25,329 bases of DNA from Setaria digitata (lineage: Eukaryota; Nematoda; Chromadorea; Rhabditida; Setariidae), in NCBI GenBank assembly GCA_003640385.1, contig RCAB01000702.1, positions 1 to 25,329 of the forward strand, in the 5' to 3' direction. Under the pieces are notes generated by a model. It had not been told where the DNA came from. It ran no database searches and saw only the letters and a program-made list of their open reading frames with translations. Within the stretch, counting starts at the first letter, position 1. Every line of letters begins with the position of its first letter. Below, one piece after another: positions 1 through 12,500 of the stretch. A program made the translations under genes and the position numbers.

Positions 1-484
1 TTGTCTTTTTATTTTTTTTTTTCGCTTCACTAAGTAAATTGTTTGTTTTTTTTGTTACTTGAACAACTAATTAAATAATAAAACATATTTTGCTCAGTTT
101 GACGTCTTTTGTCGACTTTTGTTTTCGCAAAATCTTGTCATTCTTGAGTGAAAAAATTTTGTTTTCTAGTAAATATGAAAAAATTAAAATTTTGTATCCA
201 AAGATACAGTAATTTATTGATTTATAAAGTATGCTCTTTAAATAAGATGACTGAAAATACCTAAAGTTAAAATAAGTTTTGAATTAATCGATAAATTTAA
301 GTGATTATTGATTTTTTGGGGAAAAGTTAAGAAAAAGAAAAATATAAAAAACATGAGGAACAAAAATGATGGAAACCAAAAAAAAATTCAAATGTTTTAT
401 TAGGGAAATTACTGCTTTGTTTTAATTTCATTCAATTGATGAGCTGAGCAAAGAACGAAACTTATATATATTGTCCTCTTCTAG
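1..484 (+). other. Probable upstream intron of the ARL6-like gene
   Basis: This stretch is AT-rich with T-runs and has no open frame that I could join to the exon that follows. It ends in a pyrimidine-rich run and TAG at 482-484, the acceptor of the next exon. It is therefore most simply the 3' part of a long intron; the earlier exons with the GTPase P-loop and switch regions must lie left of the window. Confidence 0.5.
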
Positions 485-691
485 GCACCGCTTCTTGTAT
501 TTGCTAATAAAATGGATGAAAAAGGTGCAATGGCAATTTCGGAAATTAGCCAATGTTTGGGCTTAAATTCGATAAATAATCGAAATTGGCAGATCTTTGC
601 ATCATGTGCAATCACCGGTCAAGGCCTTAACGATGGCTTTCAATGGTTGACCGAAAATATTCGAGCATATTTGGAAACTAAAAGTGTTTGA
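485..691 (+). CDS. arl-6: ARF/ARL-family small GTPase, ARL6/BBS3-like, C-terminal exon
   Basis: This is the last coding exon (68 codons plus TGA) of a Ras-superfamily GTPase of the ARF/ARL branch. It opens with PLLVFANKMD, which contains the NKxD guanine-specificity motif (G4). It continues through ISQCLGLNSI and NWQIFASCAITGQGL, where SCA is the G5 loop, and ends with a WL...I C-terminal helix. Most ARF/ARL proteins read ANKQD; ANKMD, the SQ-x-L pattern and AS-x-AI-x-G-x-GL-x-x-G are closest to what I know of ARL6, the GTPase that recruits the BBSome to membranes for ciliary trafficking. ARL6 is about 186 residues, so roughly 118 residues are missing to the left. The exon follows a consensus acceptor (TAG at 482-484) in phase 0. 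ARL family membership is secure; the ARL6 assignment rather than ARL1, ARL3 or ARF is a judgement from short motifs. Confidence 0.75.
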   Translation, partial: APLLVFANKMDEKGAMAISEISQCLGLNSINNRNWQIFASCAITGQGLNDGFQWLTENIRAYLETKSV

Positions 692-1000
692 ATTTTGGGA
701 GAAAAAAAAAGGAAAGGAAAAAAGTTGCTGCTAATTAATCATTTCTATTGGAATTATATGTATCTGAATTGTACCCATTAATTTATTTTAAAGCAAAACT
801 TTGAATTCAAGCATTTTATTTCTGTTCATACTTTATTTTATTTTTGTTCACTCATTCATTTATGTATTTTTTGGAAAAACTCAAATTTCAGAATATAATT
901 TGTTTAATTGTGATGGCAAATTTCCCAAATTTCGTGTACCATTCTGCATGCTTATTCTAAACTAATATTAATTCCTACAAAAAAGAAGGAAGAAAATTGA

Positions 1001-1006
1001 AATAAA
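1001..1006 (+). terminator. Candidate poly(A) signal AATAAA for the ARL6-like gene
   Basis: An AATAAA hexamer lies about 310 nt after the TGA stop. In DNA this AT-rich the hexamer is expected by chance, so this is only a positional candidate. Confidence 0.2.
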
Positions 1007-1388
1007 TAGAAGTGAATTAGGTTATAATTAATTATTAATATATAATTATGCACTTTTTTCAATGGTAAATTATTGAAAATCCAAAATTTGGCTAATCTAT
1101 CGAATACTTTTCTTTAAATTATTAAAGAAAAATGTTTTATAACGAAAGTTAAAATAGGAAATATATATATATATATATACATTTATCTTAATTTACAATG
1201 CATGATTTAGTCTTAAATCGTAAATAGGAATAGGTTTAATTTCTTTTTTTTTTGAAGACTAATTTTGTATATTAAAAAAATTTCCGTATACTAACAACTT
1301 TTGCACTTGATATTATTAACTGATTTTATGTAATTTGCTAATTTTCTCATCCACTGCTCCAACCGTTATCCGATAATAGTCCAGAAAT

Positions 1389-1412
1389 AAAAAAAAAAAA
1401 AAAAAAAAAAAA
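1389..1412 (+). repeat. A24 homopolymer tract
   Basis: An uninterrupted run of 24 A residues followed by GAAAGGG. No target-site duplication or retroposon body is visible around it, so it is annotated as a simple repeat. Its exact length may be unreliable in an assembly. Confidence 0.9.
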
Positions 1413-1625
1413 GAAAGGGTGATCAGAAGGAAAAACTCGTGAAAACGATACGCTATTGAGGCTTTGCTGATTTATTGTTGTGAATACATTATCCTCGAGG
1501 ACAGCTCAAGGCGACATCAGCAATAAAATATGACCTGACCAAGCCATAGGAACAACAACAATGACAGCAATAATACAATAGCTCGCATTCAAAAGTGAAA
1601 AATTTGACAGGACAATATTCTACAA

Positions 1626-1758
1626 TCCATTCTTACTTTCAGCGTTTCAAAACTTGCACGGATTTATTCATTTCACACGTACACATAACTACATATTTAT
1701 CCATTCTTTCCTTACGGTTTCAAAACTTGCACGGATTTATTCATTTCACACGTACACA
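1626..1758 (+). repeat. Two-copy imperfect tandem repeat, period about 73 bp
   Basis: A 42-bp block at 1644-1685 recurs exactly at 1717-1758, and a TCCATTCT lead-in precedes both copies (1626 and 1700), with one indel between lead-in and block. The arrangement is a recent tandem duplication. A frame runs across both copies, giving a repeated peptide, but it has no other coding character. Confidence 0.9.
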
Positions 1759-2695
1759 CATATACACTATATATTTTTGTATTCAGTTATTGTCCTTTGT
1801 TTTTGCTAACGGCGATAATAAAATTATAAAAAAAAGTTTCTCAAGAAAGAAGATACTAAACGAGTGAGAAATAATTATTTCAGAATTGCAAATTCTAAAT
1901 TTTCTGTACTGCTAAATTTTTTTTCTGTACTCATCAAAATGAGTTACACAGCTTGAACAATTTAAAAATTCATTTGAAAAACTCGATTTTTTTAATCGTA
2001 TTACTGCAAATAGTTTTGTTCAAAATTACTTTGAAGTGGTACAAATATAATCATTTCGAAGAATTAAAGAAAAAAACGAATAAATTAGGATGTATTTGCG
2101 TCATTGCATGTAAAGCGTTAATGAAACCGCCGGACATGGCGTTTATTTGACGATAAATCTTCAAATTGCTAGTTTTCACAACATCATACATGCTCTCTTT
2201 CTTGAAGGTAAACTGATTCTTTTAATAGAATAAATTAATTACAGCTTGTCTTCCTTATAGTTTGAAAATTTGTTTCAGTCTATTTATTAGCAAAAAATGG
2301 AAAAGGAAAGCTGAAATCTATTAATTAAATCATTTTCAACTAAGCAATGGGATTAAGTCAATATTTATGAAATTATAAGTGTAAAACCTATGAAATAACT
2401 TTATATGCAATAAAAATAGGAGCTAAATTATTTCGCTTACTAACCACTGCCATTGATAATAATAAAAACTCATAAATTATAAACGTATAAAAAAAAACTT
2501 CTCTAGTAAAATTATTCAAATCACATAAGGAGCTAATTGATCAACGGCAATATCTTAAAATTTATATAGTTGTAAAAATAATATTTTTCACGTAAATGTC
2601 ATTGTGATTTTTAATTTTTATACTATCTGCTTACTATTGTTCTTAAAACGATTTATTTCTTTCTCTTTCTTTTTCTTCAAACAAACAAACATAAT

Positions 2696-3104
2696 ATGGA
2701 AGCTTTTTTCCTGATCGAATCATCGGCTCAATTAGAAAAATTATTGAAAATTACGGAATTATCAAGCGATATTATTGATTGCACTGATAACATGCAGAGG
2801 TTTCAGTGCATAATTTTAATCATCAAAAATGCAAATGCTTCCTATTTCCCCTTTTTTTTCCTTCAAATATGAATTTATTATAGGCATAATGATAATAATA
2901 ATAGTAGTAGGCGTATGATCATAAACTGATCAGTTTACCACCAATGGAATCGATCTATTGTCAATTAATTCACCGGTCAGAGAATAACGAAGTAATTGTA
3001 CGATTTGGTAGGTTAATAAATTTTTTTGATTTTTTTTTTTTCTTTTATCTAACTATTATTACTGATGAATGATAGGAGTATATATATGTATGCGAATACT
3101 ATAA
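2696..3104 (+). CDS. Putative small unrecognised three-exon gene, 68 codons
   Basis: I do not recognise this gene. Three pieces join in frame. Exon 1 (2696-2799) begins with ATG after a long CT-rich tract and ends AG/GTTTCA. Exon 2 (2934-3007) follows an acceptor GATCAG and ends G/GTAGGT. Exon 3 (3076-3104) follows ATGATAG and ends in TAA. The phases agree (2, then 1). The predicted peptide starts MEAFFLIESSAQLEKLLKI, has a leucine-rich acidic first half and a central SLPPMESIYCQLIHRSENN, with no signal peptide or known domain. Exon 2 is richer in GC than its surroundings, which argues for coding. Exon 3 is weak because its acceptor lacks a pyrimidine tract. The reverse strand of exon 2 is also open, so strand is not certain. 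Confidence 0.3.
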
Positions 3105-5068
3105 AGTTACAGTTTAGCTCGTCATTAATATTGCCATTTAAATACTTTATTTTGCATTGTATTTTATAAATTTCTCTATTTTTCTTCACCAAAAATAAGA
3201 AAAAGAAAAGGAAAAAAAAAAAAAGAGAAATGGAAGCAGCAAACTAAAGTGATTCCTTGTTATTACTATAATTGATAATTTAATATTATAAGAAGTAATA
3301 TTGTGATAACGTCTCTCTTTTCAATTATAAAATTATTTGATTACATTCTTTTGTAAATTTCTTTAAAATTTCTTCCGAAGAAATAATATTAAAGGGAGAA
3401 GAAAAAACAAAAACAAAAAAGAAAGGATCAAAGAATAGTTTGGTGATATACGGTAAAAGAAGAAAAATACATAAAATCCAACCATATGTCAGTTTTGTGT
3501 GAGCGGAAACGGTATTAGTTCATTTTCCAATTTTTATTTTATATAAGAAGGACGTGTCTTACGGTCATTGAGCATCCACAATGTGATTGTTTCATTATTC
3601 GTCATAATCATTATCATCAATCATAATTAATTAGCTTATCTAAAATAATGTTCATGCCGTCAGTCAGAATCTCTTTTTTTTTCGGCAAAATCCTTTTATA
3701 GATGATAAGAATTTTCCAACTTTTATTTCAACTCGTTTTGTTCTATCAGAATTTTTTAAAAAAAGAGTTTGACAAAAATTTTAACCTTGTTTATGCTGAT
3801 TTTTATAAATTATACAACAATGCACTGATTTGCTTTCTTAGTTACTCGCTTTTCTTTTTTTCGATTTATAATTGTTAGTTAACATTGTGGAAAGTGGTTA
3901 TAATATTCTTGTTAATTACTCTATTATTGAATTTCGTTGTTCCAGCTTAGTGGTGGAAATAAATATACACTAGTTTGCTTAGTTAGTAGATAATTTAGAT
4001 TGTTTAATGAAATAAAATTTTCAGATAATATAAATTCAAACAAAATGGCTATATTAGTTAAGATTCCGAGAGTTACACAAGTTAAATTTTCTTAAAATCA
4101 TTTGATAAACATATTTAGTGTGATCTGTTTTTTATGCTTTATTAGTATGGACAACAATATCTTCTCAATAATCAATCATATAATGACATTTAAATTTTAT
4201 ATTCATGATCACAACTTTTCTGTTATTTTACATATCCATGTTTAAAATGTTCAAATAGCTATTATCAGAATAACTATTTATTCAGGAGCTTTGCTTCATT
4301 GCTCTTAATCAAAATTTCTGGTAGGTGTAAATGGTAAAATATATTGATAAATTGAAATGCAAAAAATATGGTTTCTTAGTAAAATAATAATAAATAACTA
4401 TCATTCCTTTTCTTGATCCTATTTATTAACCAAGATTGTTAACAAATGAAGAGGCCAAAAAAAAAGATGATAAAAGATGAAAAATAAAATAGATGGAAAT
4501 ACATTGGTAAATGATCACATGTGGCATTATGTCAAAATCATAAATCTTCGTGGCCAACTTTATCCTCATCCCTCCCCAAAAATAAAATCATTTTACTATA
4601 AATAGTTATGAGAGAATCAAAATGGATTGAATCTTCGTAACATCCGCAAAAATCACTTCCATCATTTTTTTTATCTGTTAACTTTCATCTTTTTTCTTTC
4701 TTTCCTTATCCTATTATCATCCACAACTATCTTGCCTTCTTGGGCCAATTTTCAAGATTTTTTTATTTAAATGTCATAATTAAACGGATTTTAAAAACAG
4801 TGATTAAGGAATGAGAAAATCCGAGGAAGGGCGGGGGAAGAAGGAACAGAAAAGAATGGTAAAATGTATTGATGAGCCACGCCTTGTAGAAAATGGTCAT
4901 ACAAATAAATTGGACAACAAAAAGAAAGTAAAAAAAGAAACAAAAATTTTTCCATATATCTCCAGAAAACGATTCCATCTATTCGATTTTTGCCTCAATG
5001 ATGAGCCAATAAGATGAGTGACATTTTTTTAACGGTTATACAGTTCTACAAGTGCTATCAGAAATTTC
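3105..5068. other. Gene-free AT-rich DNA upstream of pal-1
   Basis: Only short frames are present, including a lysine-rich one overlapped by an opposite-strand frame at about 4763-5017; none has splice partners or recognisable motifs. Purine-rich and T-rich tracts alternate. This is probable intergenic DNA and could contain distal pal-1 regulatory sequence, but no specific site can be supported. Confidence 0.5.
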
Positions 5069-5750
<682 letters not shown>

Positions 5751-6099
5751 GTAATTATAATTGTTATTTGTAATATCATTGTGCTGCTATTAATCAATTT
5801 CTATCATTAATTAATTTTTGTTTCCTTTATTACTCATTGTTGCCAATTAATTTCTATTAGACAAGTTTTCATCAGATTTTGTTTCATTAATTAATTACGA
5901 CCAGTGGTTACTACTAATTACCACCAGTTAATAATTATTATCAATTACTATTATTATTTCGTATCAGTAATTATTGCTGAGTGTTGAAGATTACTCTCGT
6001 TAATTATTATTATTTAGTATTATTATGCAATAGTTAAAAAATTCCAGTTCACTAAATATTTCATTAGGAGTTTAAGTTTTAAATTTTAAGAGTGTAACA

Positions 6100-6582
6100 A
6101 TGCTACCGGGTGCATCATATTTCTATCAAGCAACATCGCCACAAGCATCATCCAAATGGCTTACTGATGGACATCATTACCACCATCATCATCATCACCA
6201 TCACCACCCAAATTCTTCTGATGATCAAATCCCGCGAATTGTTAGTTCCAGTAGTTTTCGAACATTGCAAAGCAGCACCGATCACCTCAAATATTCCACC
6301 GACGTTCGATGGCCATCTGAATTCACATATCAATTACCCGGAATTCATTCAGCTGCAGCCGCTGCAGCAGCTGCTGTTACCGTTACTCCTTCAGCATCAG
6401 AAGCCTATCCTACCGATCCGTTTCCATCAACTTCAATGGCACAATTATCCGGTAATTGTTGCCTAAATCGTTTTGATAATACAGGAAGTTGCTATTATCC
6501 GAATGCTATGTTATCATCATCCTACACTACTACCGGAACCAATGAACACTTTACCACCGCTGAACATATCGCCCATTGGAAG
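6100..6582 (+). CDS. pal-1: pal-1 exon 1 (residues 1-161)
   Basis: Start codon to donor AAG/GTAATT, phase 0. It carries the His tract, the Ala tract and many Ser, Thr, Tyr and Pro residues, as expected for an activation region. Codons for the His tract are mixed CAC/CAT and for the Ala tract mixed GCA/GCC/GCT, so these are not pure DNA microsatellites. Confidence 0.9.
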
Positions 6583-9500
6583 GTAATTAATTTTAGAAAA
6601 AGAATTTAATTAAATTAAAACTTAAAAAAGGAACATTATTTATTCGTGTATTTTTAAATATTTGATTCACGCAATTTATATCTATTTAACTCATATTTGT
6701 AAAATTTAATAAAAGTAAAGGAAAAAAGGAATACCTTTTTCACTCGAAATATTAAATTTCAAACATTCATAATTATAAAGCAATATTTATACAGTTTGCC
6801 TGTTTAGCTCTCAAAATATATTTTGAAAATGTGATAATGTCAATGAAGAAAATGGGAAAAGCGAAAAGAAAAATATTTTTCACTCGAAATATTTGGATAA
6901 AATTCGAATATTCATAATTATAAAACAGTATTTGTGCCTAAAATTGAAATAAAAAAATTTTTAAACTTTATTAATCATTTTAGGTACCAACTCTTGCTTA
7001 TACACCATTAAATGGTAAAAAATCAGCAACATTTCGTCTTCAGCAACAGCAGCAATCTACCTCACCACCATATCGCACAGGTCCTGGCACAAACAGTAAG
7101 CATTTCATTTTTTATTTTCGATTTTTCCCTCTCATCGTTTTTTTTTTTTACAACTATTTTTTTCTTTTAAATTAATAAAATCGAATTGTGAAGTAAATTT
7201 TCTTTACAATTGGATATCGTCATTATTTAAGGACTACCTTAATAATTAGTAATTTTTGAAATGTCATCTGAAAAAAAATTTCATTTTATTCGAATATATC
7301 TTAATATAATTTTAATGGCATGAAAGTTTTCTCTCTGTAATGCATATGTATTTTTCTCTTATCAAGAATTTTAAGTGCACTTTTTTTCTTTTTTTTTTGA
7401 TTTTGATTCCAACAAGCATTTCTTCTCATATATAACATTTCTCAACTGATAAGAAACGCTTGTTTCTTCTTTTTTACCATTTTCATTGCCACACTAATTA
7501 ATTAATATATTATTAATCTGGAGCTATTAACATTGCTCATTTTTTTTTTGTTTTTATTTTATTTTACTTTATCGCAATGAAGGGAAGAAGACGATGTATA
7601 TGATTGATGTTTGGAGATTAGTGATAAGCGTAAAGTGATAAGTAGCATATTCGCTCAGGATCAATTATTTCTTCATCATTTATTTCATTTTAGCCTTAAA
7701 GAAAATTTTCTTGACCGAGTTTCTTTGCTTATTAATTCTTGAAACAAATAATTTTAATTTAGGGGAATAATTTATTTTAATTTAGTAAAAGTGAAAAGTG
7801 TTTGCAGCTTTACTCTATCATTATCATCATTGAATATATAAAGTAAATAAATAATTGCAATATTCTGCAGAATGATGAGAAGTAGACATATTTGATACAT
7901 ATAAATTTAGTTTTTGAATGAATTTCTGAAGAAATTGCACAAAGTTCTAAACTTCATAAGTAGTAATTCATAACATTATATTCCTGTTATATATTTATTA
8001 TATAATAAGCACTATATTAGTTAGTATTAATTATCAATTCCTTTACGATCTATCGGTATCATTGATTATTCTTGTCACTTACTACTTAAATAACTGGTCA
8101 TTTCTAATATTTGATATCCAAGTATTTAATAATTCCTTTTGTTAATTGTAGTATTTTTTAGTCATTGAATTCATCTGTTTTTTTTTCGTCAATTTTATCA
8201 ATAATATGAATTAAATATATTAAATGAGGAAAATGTTTTATGATTAAATTTACTGCATCTGGTGATTTTCCTCTTTTGCATTGATACAAAAAATACCAGA
8301 TGAACTATTAGAACCATAAAAAAAGGAAGGCGAATGATTCGTCTTTCATGCCGATAGTCGGAAAATGGACCGATAGCTGTAAAAATTCAAATACAAGCAG
8401 AAATCTATCGTTCCTGAAATGATTTACAATGTTATTAGCTGACACTTCGTTATTTGTTTATGCTTGGCCCAGGTATAAATCCTTTTTTGGAATAAAAAGA
8501 GAAGCGAAGAGATGCGGTTGAAAAGTAAGAAATATAAGGGTGAAAGAAAAAGGAGAATGAAAGAAAGAAAAAATATGTTTAGGAGGATAAAAGTGTTAAA
8601 AAAAAAGAAGGTAACAAAATTATGCTAAAATTACTTGAATATAATCTCTGCAATTATTGATTAATTTAATGAATGAATATTTAATGAAATTTTTCTTTTA
8701 TGCATGTTTAATAAGTTTTTTATTGCAAACAAACAACAATGGATTTTTTCAAAAATTTTTTCATTTCCAATTAATTTTTAATCCTTTACTTTTAATTAAC
8801 CTTATATATTATTTTTTATAATATAAATAAAATGTGTGCGTTTATCACTGAACAGTTAACAACTTCTAACTAATTTTGGCACCAAATTTTTATAATTGCA
8901 TCTGTTGACAAATAATTAACTTTTTGTCTCATTTTCGATTTTTACTTTTTCTTTTCCTGCTATGACATAAAATATCAGTGTAATAAAATTATATATATTT
9001 AAAAAGAAAATAGTGTTGTTTCAGATTAAAGTACTTCAAGCTTCTTTTTTCTTTTTTTTATTTCTTTCCCTTTTTTTGTCGAAGGTAAACGGTTAAAGTA
9101 CTTTTAAGTAAAAATGTCGCACAGGTAAAATTATTAGCTTAATTTGGATACGATTTAATAATTTTTATTAATGTTATTTGCTAAATTATAATGAATATTT
9201 GAAGTATTACGGTTATCAGATTACAGTATTCGACAATTCTAACATGCTCATTTGATTTTCGTTAATTGTTATTCATCCTACCGTAACTCAATTCATTTTA
9301 CGCTATTTTGTTTGATTGAATTTACCTATCAAGGTCATCTAATTGATCATTTTCCTCTTGCCATTGTTAGATACTGCGGGAGCTTCGGGTAAGACGGAGA
9401 GAATAGAAGACGTTAATATTAGATGAATTTTCGGGAAATTATGAAAATTCAACAATGAATGAACAACAATCGCTCAGTTTTGCCATTTTAGTGGCCACAA

Positions 9501-12500
9501 ATTGCAATAATTTTAGTCGTATAAAAGTATTCAGACGAAAAATCAATGGGAAAAGAAACAGTAAAATGAATCATGGAATAATATGAAAAAAGGAAATGAT
9601 TGATTTAATTAATTAGACCTAAAAACTTGATAAATGAGAAGTACGTAAAAAAATTATTTTCTGAGTCTTTTTTTTCTAGGTTTTTCATTTCATTTTATTC
9701 TTTTTTTTTTTTTGTTTCTCATATTTTAGACGGGAAAGAAAGATCAAATGATACTGTTGCATAATTAAAGTAAAACTTTTGTTTTCATTCTTTTTTAAAC
9801 ATAGAAATTACAGATGTGAGAGTACGAACCAGCGAAAAATACCGTATGGTTTATACCGATTATCAACGATTAGAATTGGAAAAAGAATTTCGTACCTCAC
9901 AATTTATCAATTCGGAACGAAAATCACAACTTTCATCTGAATTACAACTTACGGAACGACAAATTAAAATATGGTTTCAAAATAGGTTAGTTAGTAAATG
10001 GTAGGGAGGTAGGGATTGATATGATCATAAATGATAACAGTGCCTATTATTGGTAGTTTTCTTTCCTTTCTTTTTGATATTGACAAAAAAGAAGGAAAAA
10101 TTTAATATAATAAGTTTTTATAAATTTTCATTCTGAGATATTTTTCTCTTTTCTCCATACATAATTTCCTTTTTTTTGGTTCATTATTTTCAATTTGACG
10201 TTCGGAAATCTTTACATACTAAAAATAGCAATCTTGAAATGGCAGTAATTAATAATTAAAAATGAAATCAAGAAAATTTGATGAAATATTGCCACTCATC
10301 AAAATGTTTCTTTTATTAACTTTTATAATGTAAATTAAAAAAAAAGCACTCTCATAGCATTCTGTGACGTATAATTTATAAATTTAATAAGTACCATATA
10401 AATTTATACAAAAGTCTTTTGTTATCTAGTTGGATACTATAATTACTCAACATATTGCTATCATTTAATTAAATTGACCTGTACGGAAATAGGATTTGTT
10501 AATCCGTAATATAAAATTTAAGTTTTCAGTTTCAGACATCGAACCGTTTCACTTTTTTTAATTATAAATTATAAAAGAAATTTATAATGTGAAATAAACA
10601 TTAAAAAAGAAAGCGAAAGATGAAAAATAAGGTCAATCATAAACTAATTAATAATAATTTAGCCGACAAAGTAATAATCAAGATAATGAGCAATTACTAC
10701 ATGTTTTATCAAGTAAATTTGTTTCTTCCCATTTTTTTTTGCGGAGATAATATCATAAATTCGTTGCATTTCTTACCGTTTCTTCTATTAAGCAATAAAA
10801 TTTCTTTCACCTTATTATGATGATTAATTAATAGCAAAAATGACTTCGACGAATGAAATGTATCGTTTTTTTTTTCGTTTTTCTTTCTTTTTTTTTATTC
10901 TCCCGAAGATTGCGACAATTACGCAATACCAAAAAAAGGAAAATTTTTGATTTATGTTTTGGGAACAGTTACGCATATAGATAGATGCATTGGATAATGA
11001 AAGTTGATCTAAGGATAAACTCAAAAAATTTCTTCCATCATACCTTTCATTTGTTCTGCGTTTTTGTTAAGCATCTCTGAAAAATGATGGTTGTTTTCTC
11101 GGGAATGCAACAATTGCTTTTGAGCTAAAGTTTTATCATTTAAGCAGCAGATAGATAACGAGAAATATTTATATTACCTCTATCATTATCAACAACAGTA
11201 TCATCTTAACAGCGAAGTGATTCATAACGTATACTTAAAATAATACAACAGAAGCACGAAGTAAGTGTATTAAATATTATACGATAATTATACTTTCACT
11301 CCAATACAAATTACTAATATGTTTCATCAATATGCGATAAAGTAATTGCAAGATTGCAAGTGAATTATGCAAAGAAGTGGAATTTCTTCAATTCAGTTTT
11401 AAATCATAATGCAAAATTTCTAGAAACTAATTGAATTAATGATAAAAGTTTTAATTATGGTGAAACTTATTTGACATTAGTAATTTTACGCTAGCGGATA
11501 AACTAATTATGTCACCGCCAGAACTTATAACCTCTACCTGCTTATTAATTAATCTGAAAGAATGACAGTTAGTACTTCTGCAATTTTAATATTATGCATA
11601 TTTTTTTAATCACTTTTCACTTTTATCATTGCTCAGTTTTTATTTTCGCTCATTGTTTTCATTTATTTCTGCAAGAAACTGAAATTTAAATTTCCGTGAT
11701 AAAGTTCACTTGACTGGTAATTACTAATACTAAATTTATAAAATGTTTTCTCATTCTTGCAACATTTTCAATGCACAAAAATTGATTTCTTCAAATGCTT
11801 CCAAAAGAAAGAATTTCTGAAAAAAGTATGACAATAACAAAAACCATAAAATGTTTTATTATCTTCTTAGATGATTGTTATTATATATTTTTGTAGGTAC
11901 ATTATATTCGCATCCAATAGATAATTGCTGTAATTTCAGTAAAAATTTTAAGTAATTTTGTACAGTGCATTATTTTACTACAACTACTTAATGACCTATC
12001 TTTTCATTGTTTCCTTCCTTCTTTCTCCTTCATTTCTCTTGGTTATACGCAACCATAAAAGTTTTATGATTTCAAAATAGTTAGTCCTACGGTAAAATTC
12101 TCAGATATTTATGAACATAATCGTTAATATTATAAGTGAATAGATTTTTAACCTTTTTTTTTAAACTCTTCCCAGCTGACAAATGTCTTATTATCTGCAG
12201 AAATTCTTCATTTTTTGTGATTCGAAAAACAAAAAAGAAGCACAGAAGCTAGTTGAATTTTCCGTAGCAGCTGCTAGCTACTACGGAAAATTTTATTTCA
12301 AATGAAGCGAAAGTATTCATTTAAATAATTTATGTTTATTAAATATTTTCAAATAATTTAGGGAAATGATTTTTTTCCACTAATTTTTCTCAAAAAAAAA
12401 AAAAAAAAAAAAATAAATAAATAAATAAACCAGAGGGGGGATTAAATTTTGATTAGAATGCGCCAAAAAAATTTATTTGTTGAAGAAAACATTTACAATT

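Larger units (their letters stand above)
692..2695. other. AT-rich intergenic spacer
   Basis: This contains the presumed 3'UTR of the ARL6-like gene, an (AT) run at 1161-1179, an A24 tract, a two-copy 73-bp repeat and short frames without coding character. A slightly GC-richer patch at about 1430-1600 has no convincing open frame on either strand. I see no RNA gene in it. Confidence 0.5.

Noticed and set aside
1389..1412. A24 tract as the tail of a retroposed sequence
   Set aside because: No retroposon body or target-site duplication could be seen; A tracts are common across this window.
1595..1867. 90-codon plus-strand frame
   Set aside because: It spans the 73-bp tandem repeat, has no splice partners, motifs or coding composition.
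1953..2150. 65-codon plus-strand frame, and an opposite-strand frame starting MSGGFINALHAM near 2137
   Set aside because: Neither links to further exons nor resembles a known family; AT-rich chance frames.
2930..3007. Minus-strand frame reading QLLRYSLTGELIDN to a stop
   Set aside because: It looks protein-like but has no AG acceptor upstream on that strand; the plus-strand reading has both donor and acceptor in phase.
4763..5017. Overlapping frames on both strands, the plus one lysine-rich
   Set aside because: Purine-rich low-complexity DNA; no motifs, no splice context.
6148..6333. Minus-strand Met-rich frame opposite the pal-1 His tract
   Set aside because: It is the antisense of CAT/CAC codons in exon 1 of pal-1.
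10620..11024. Two short frames inside pal-1 intron 4
   Set aside because: No conserved motif and rich in Phe/Lys from T- and A-runs; intronic noise.
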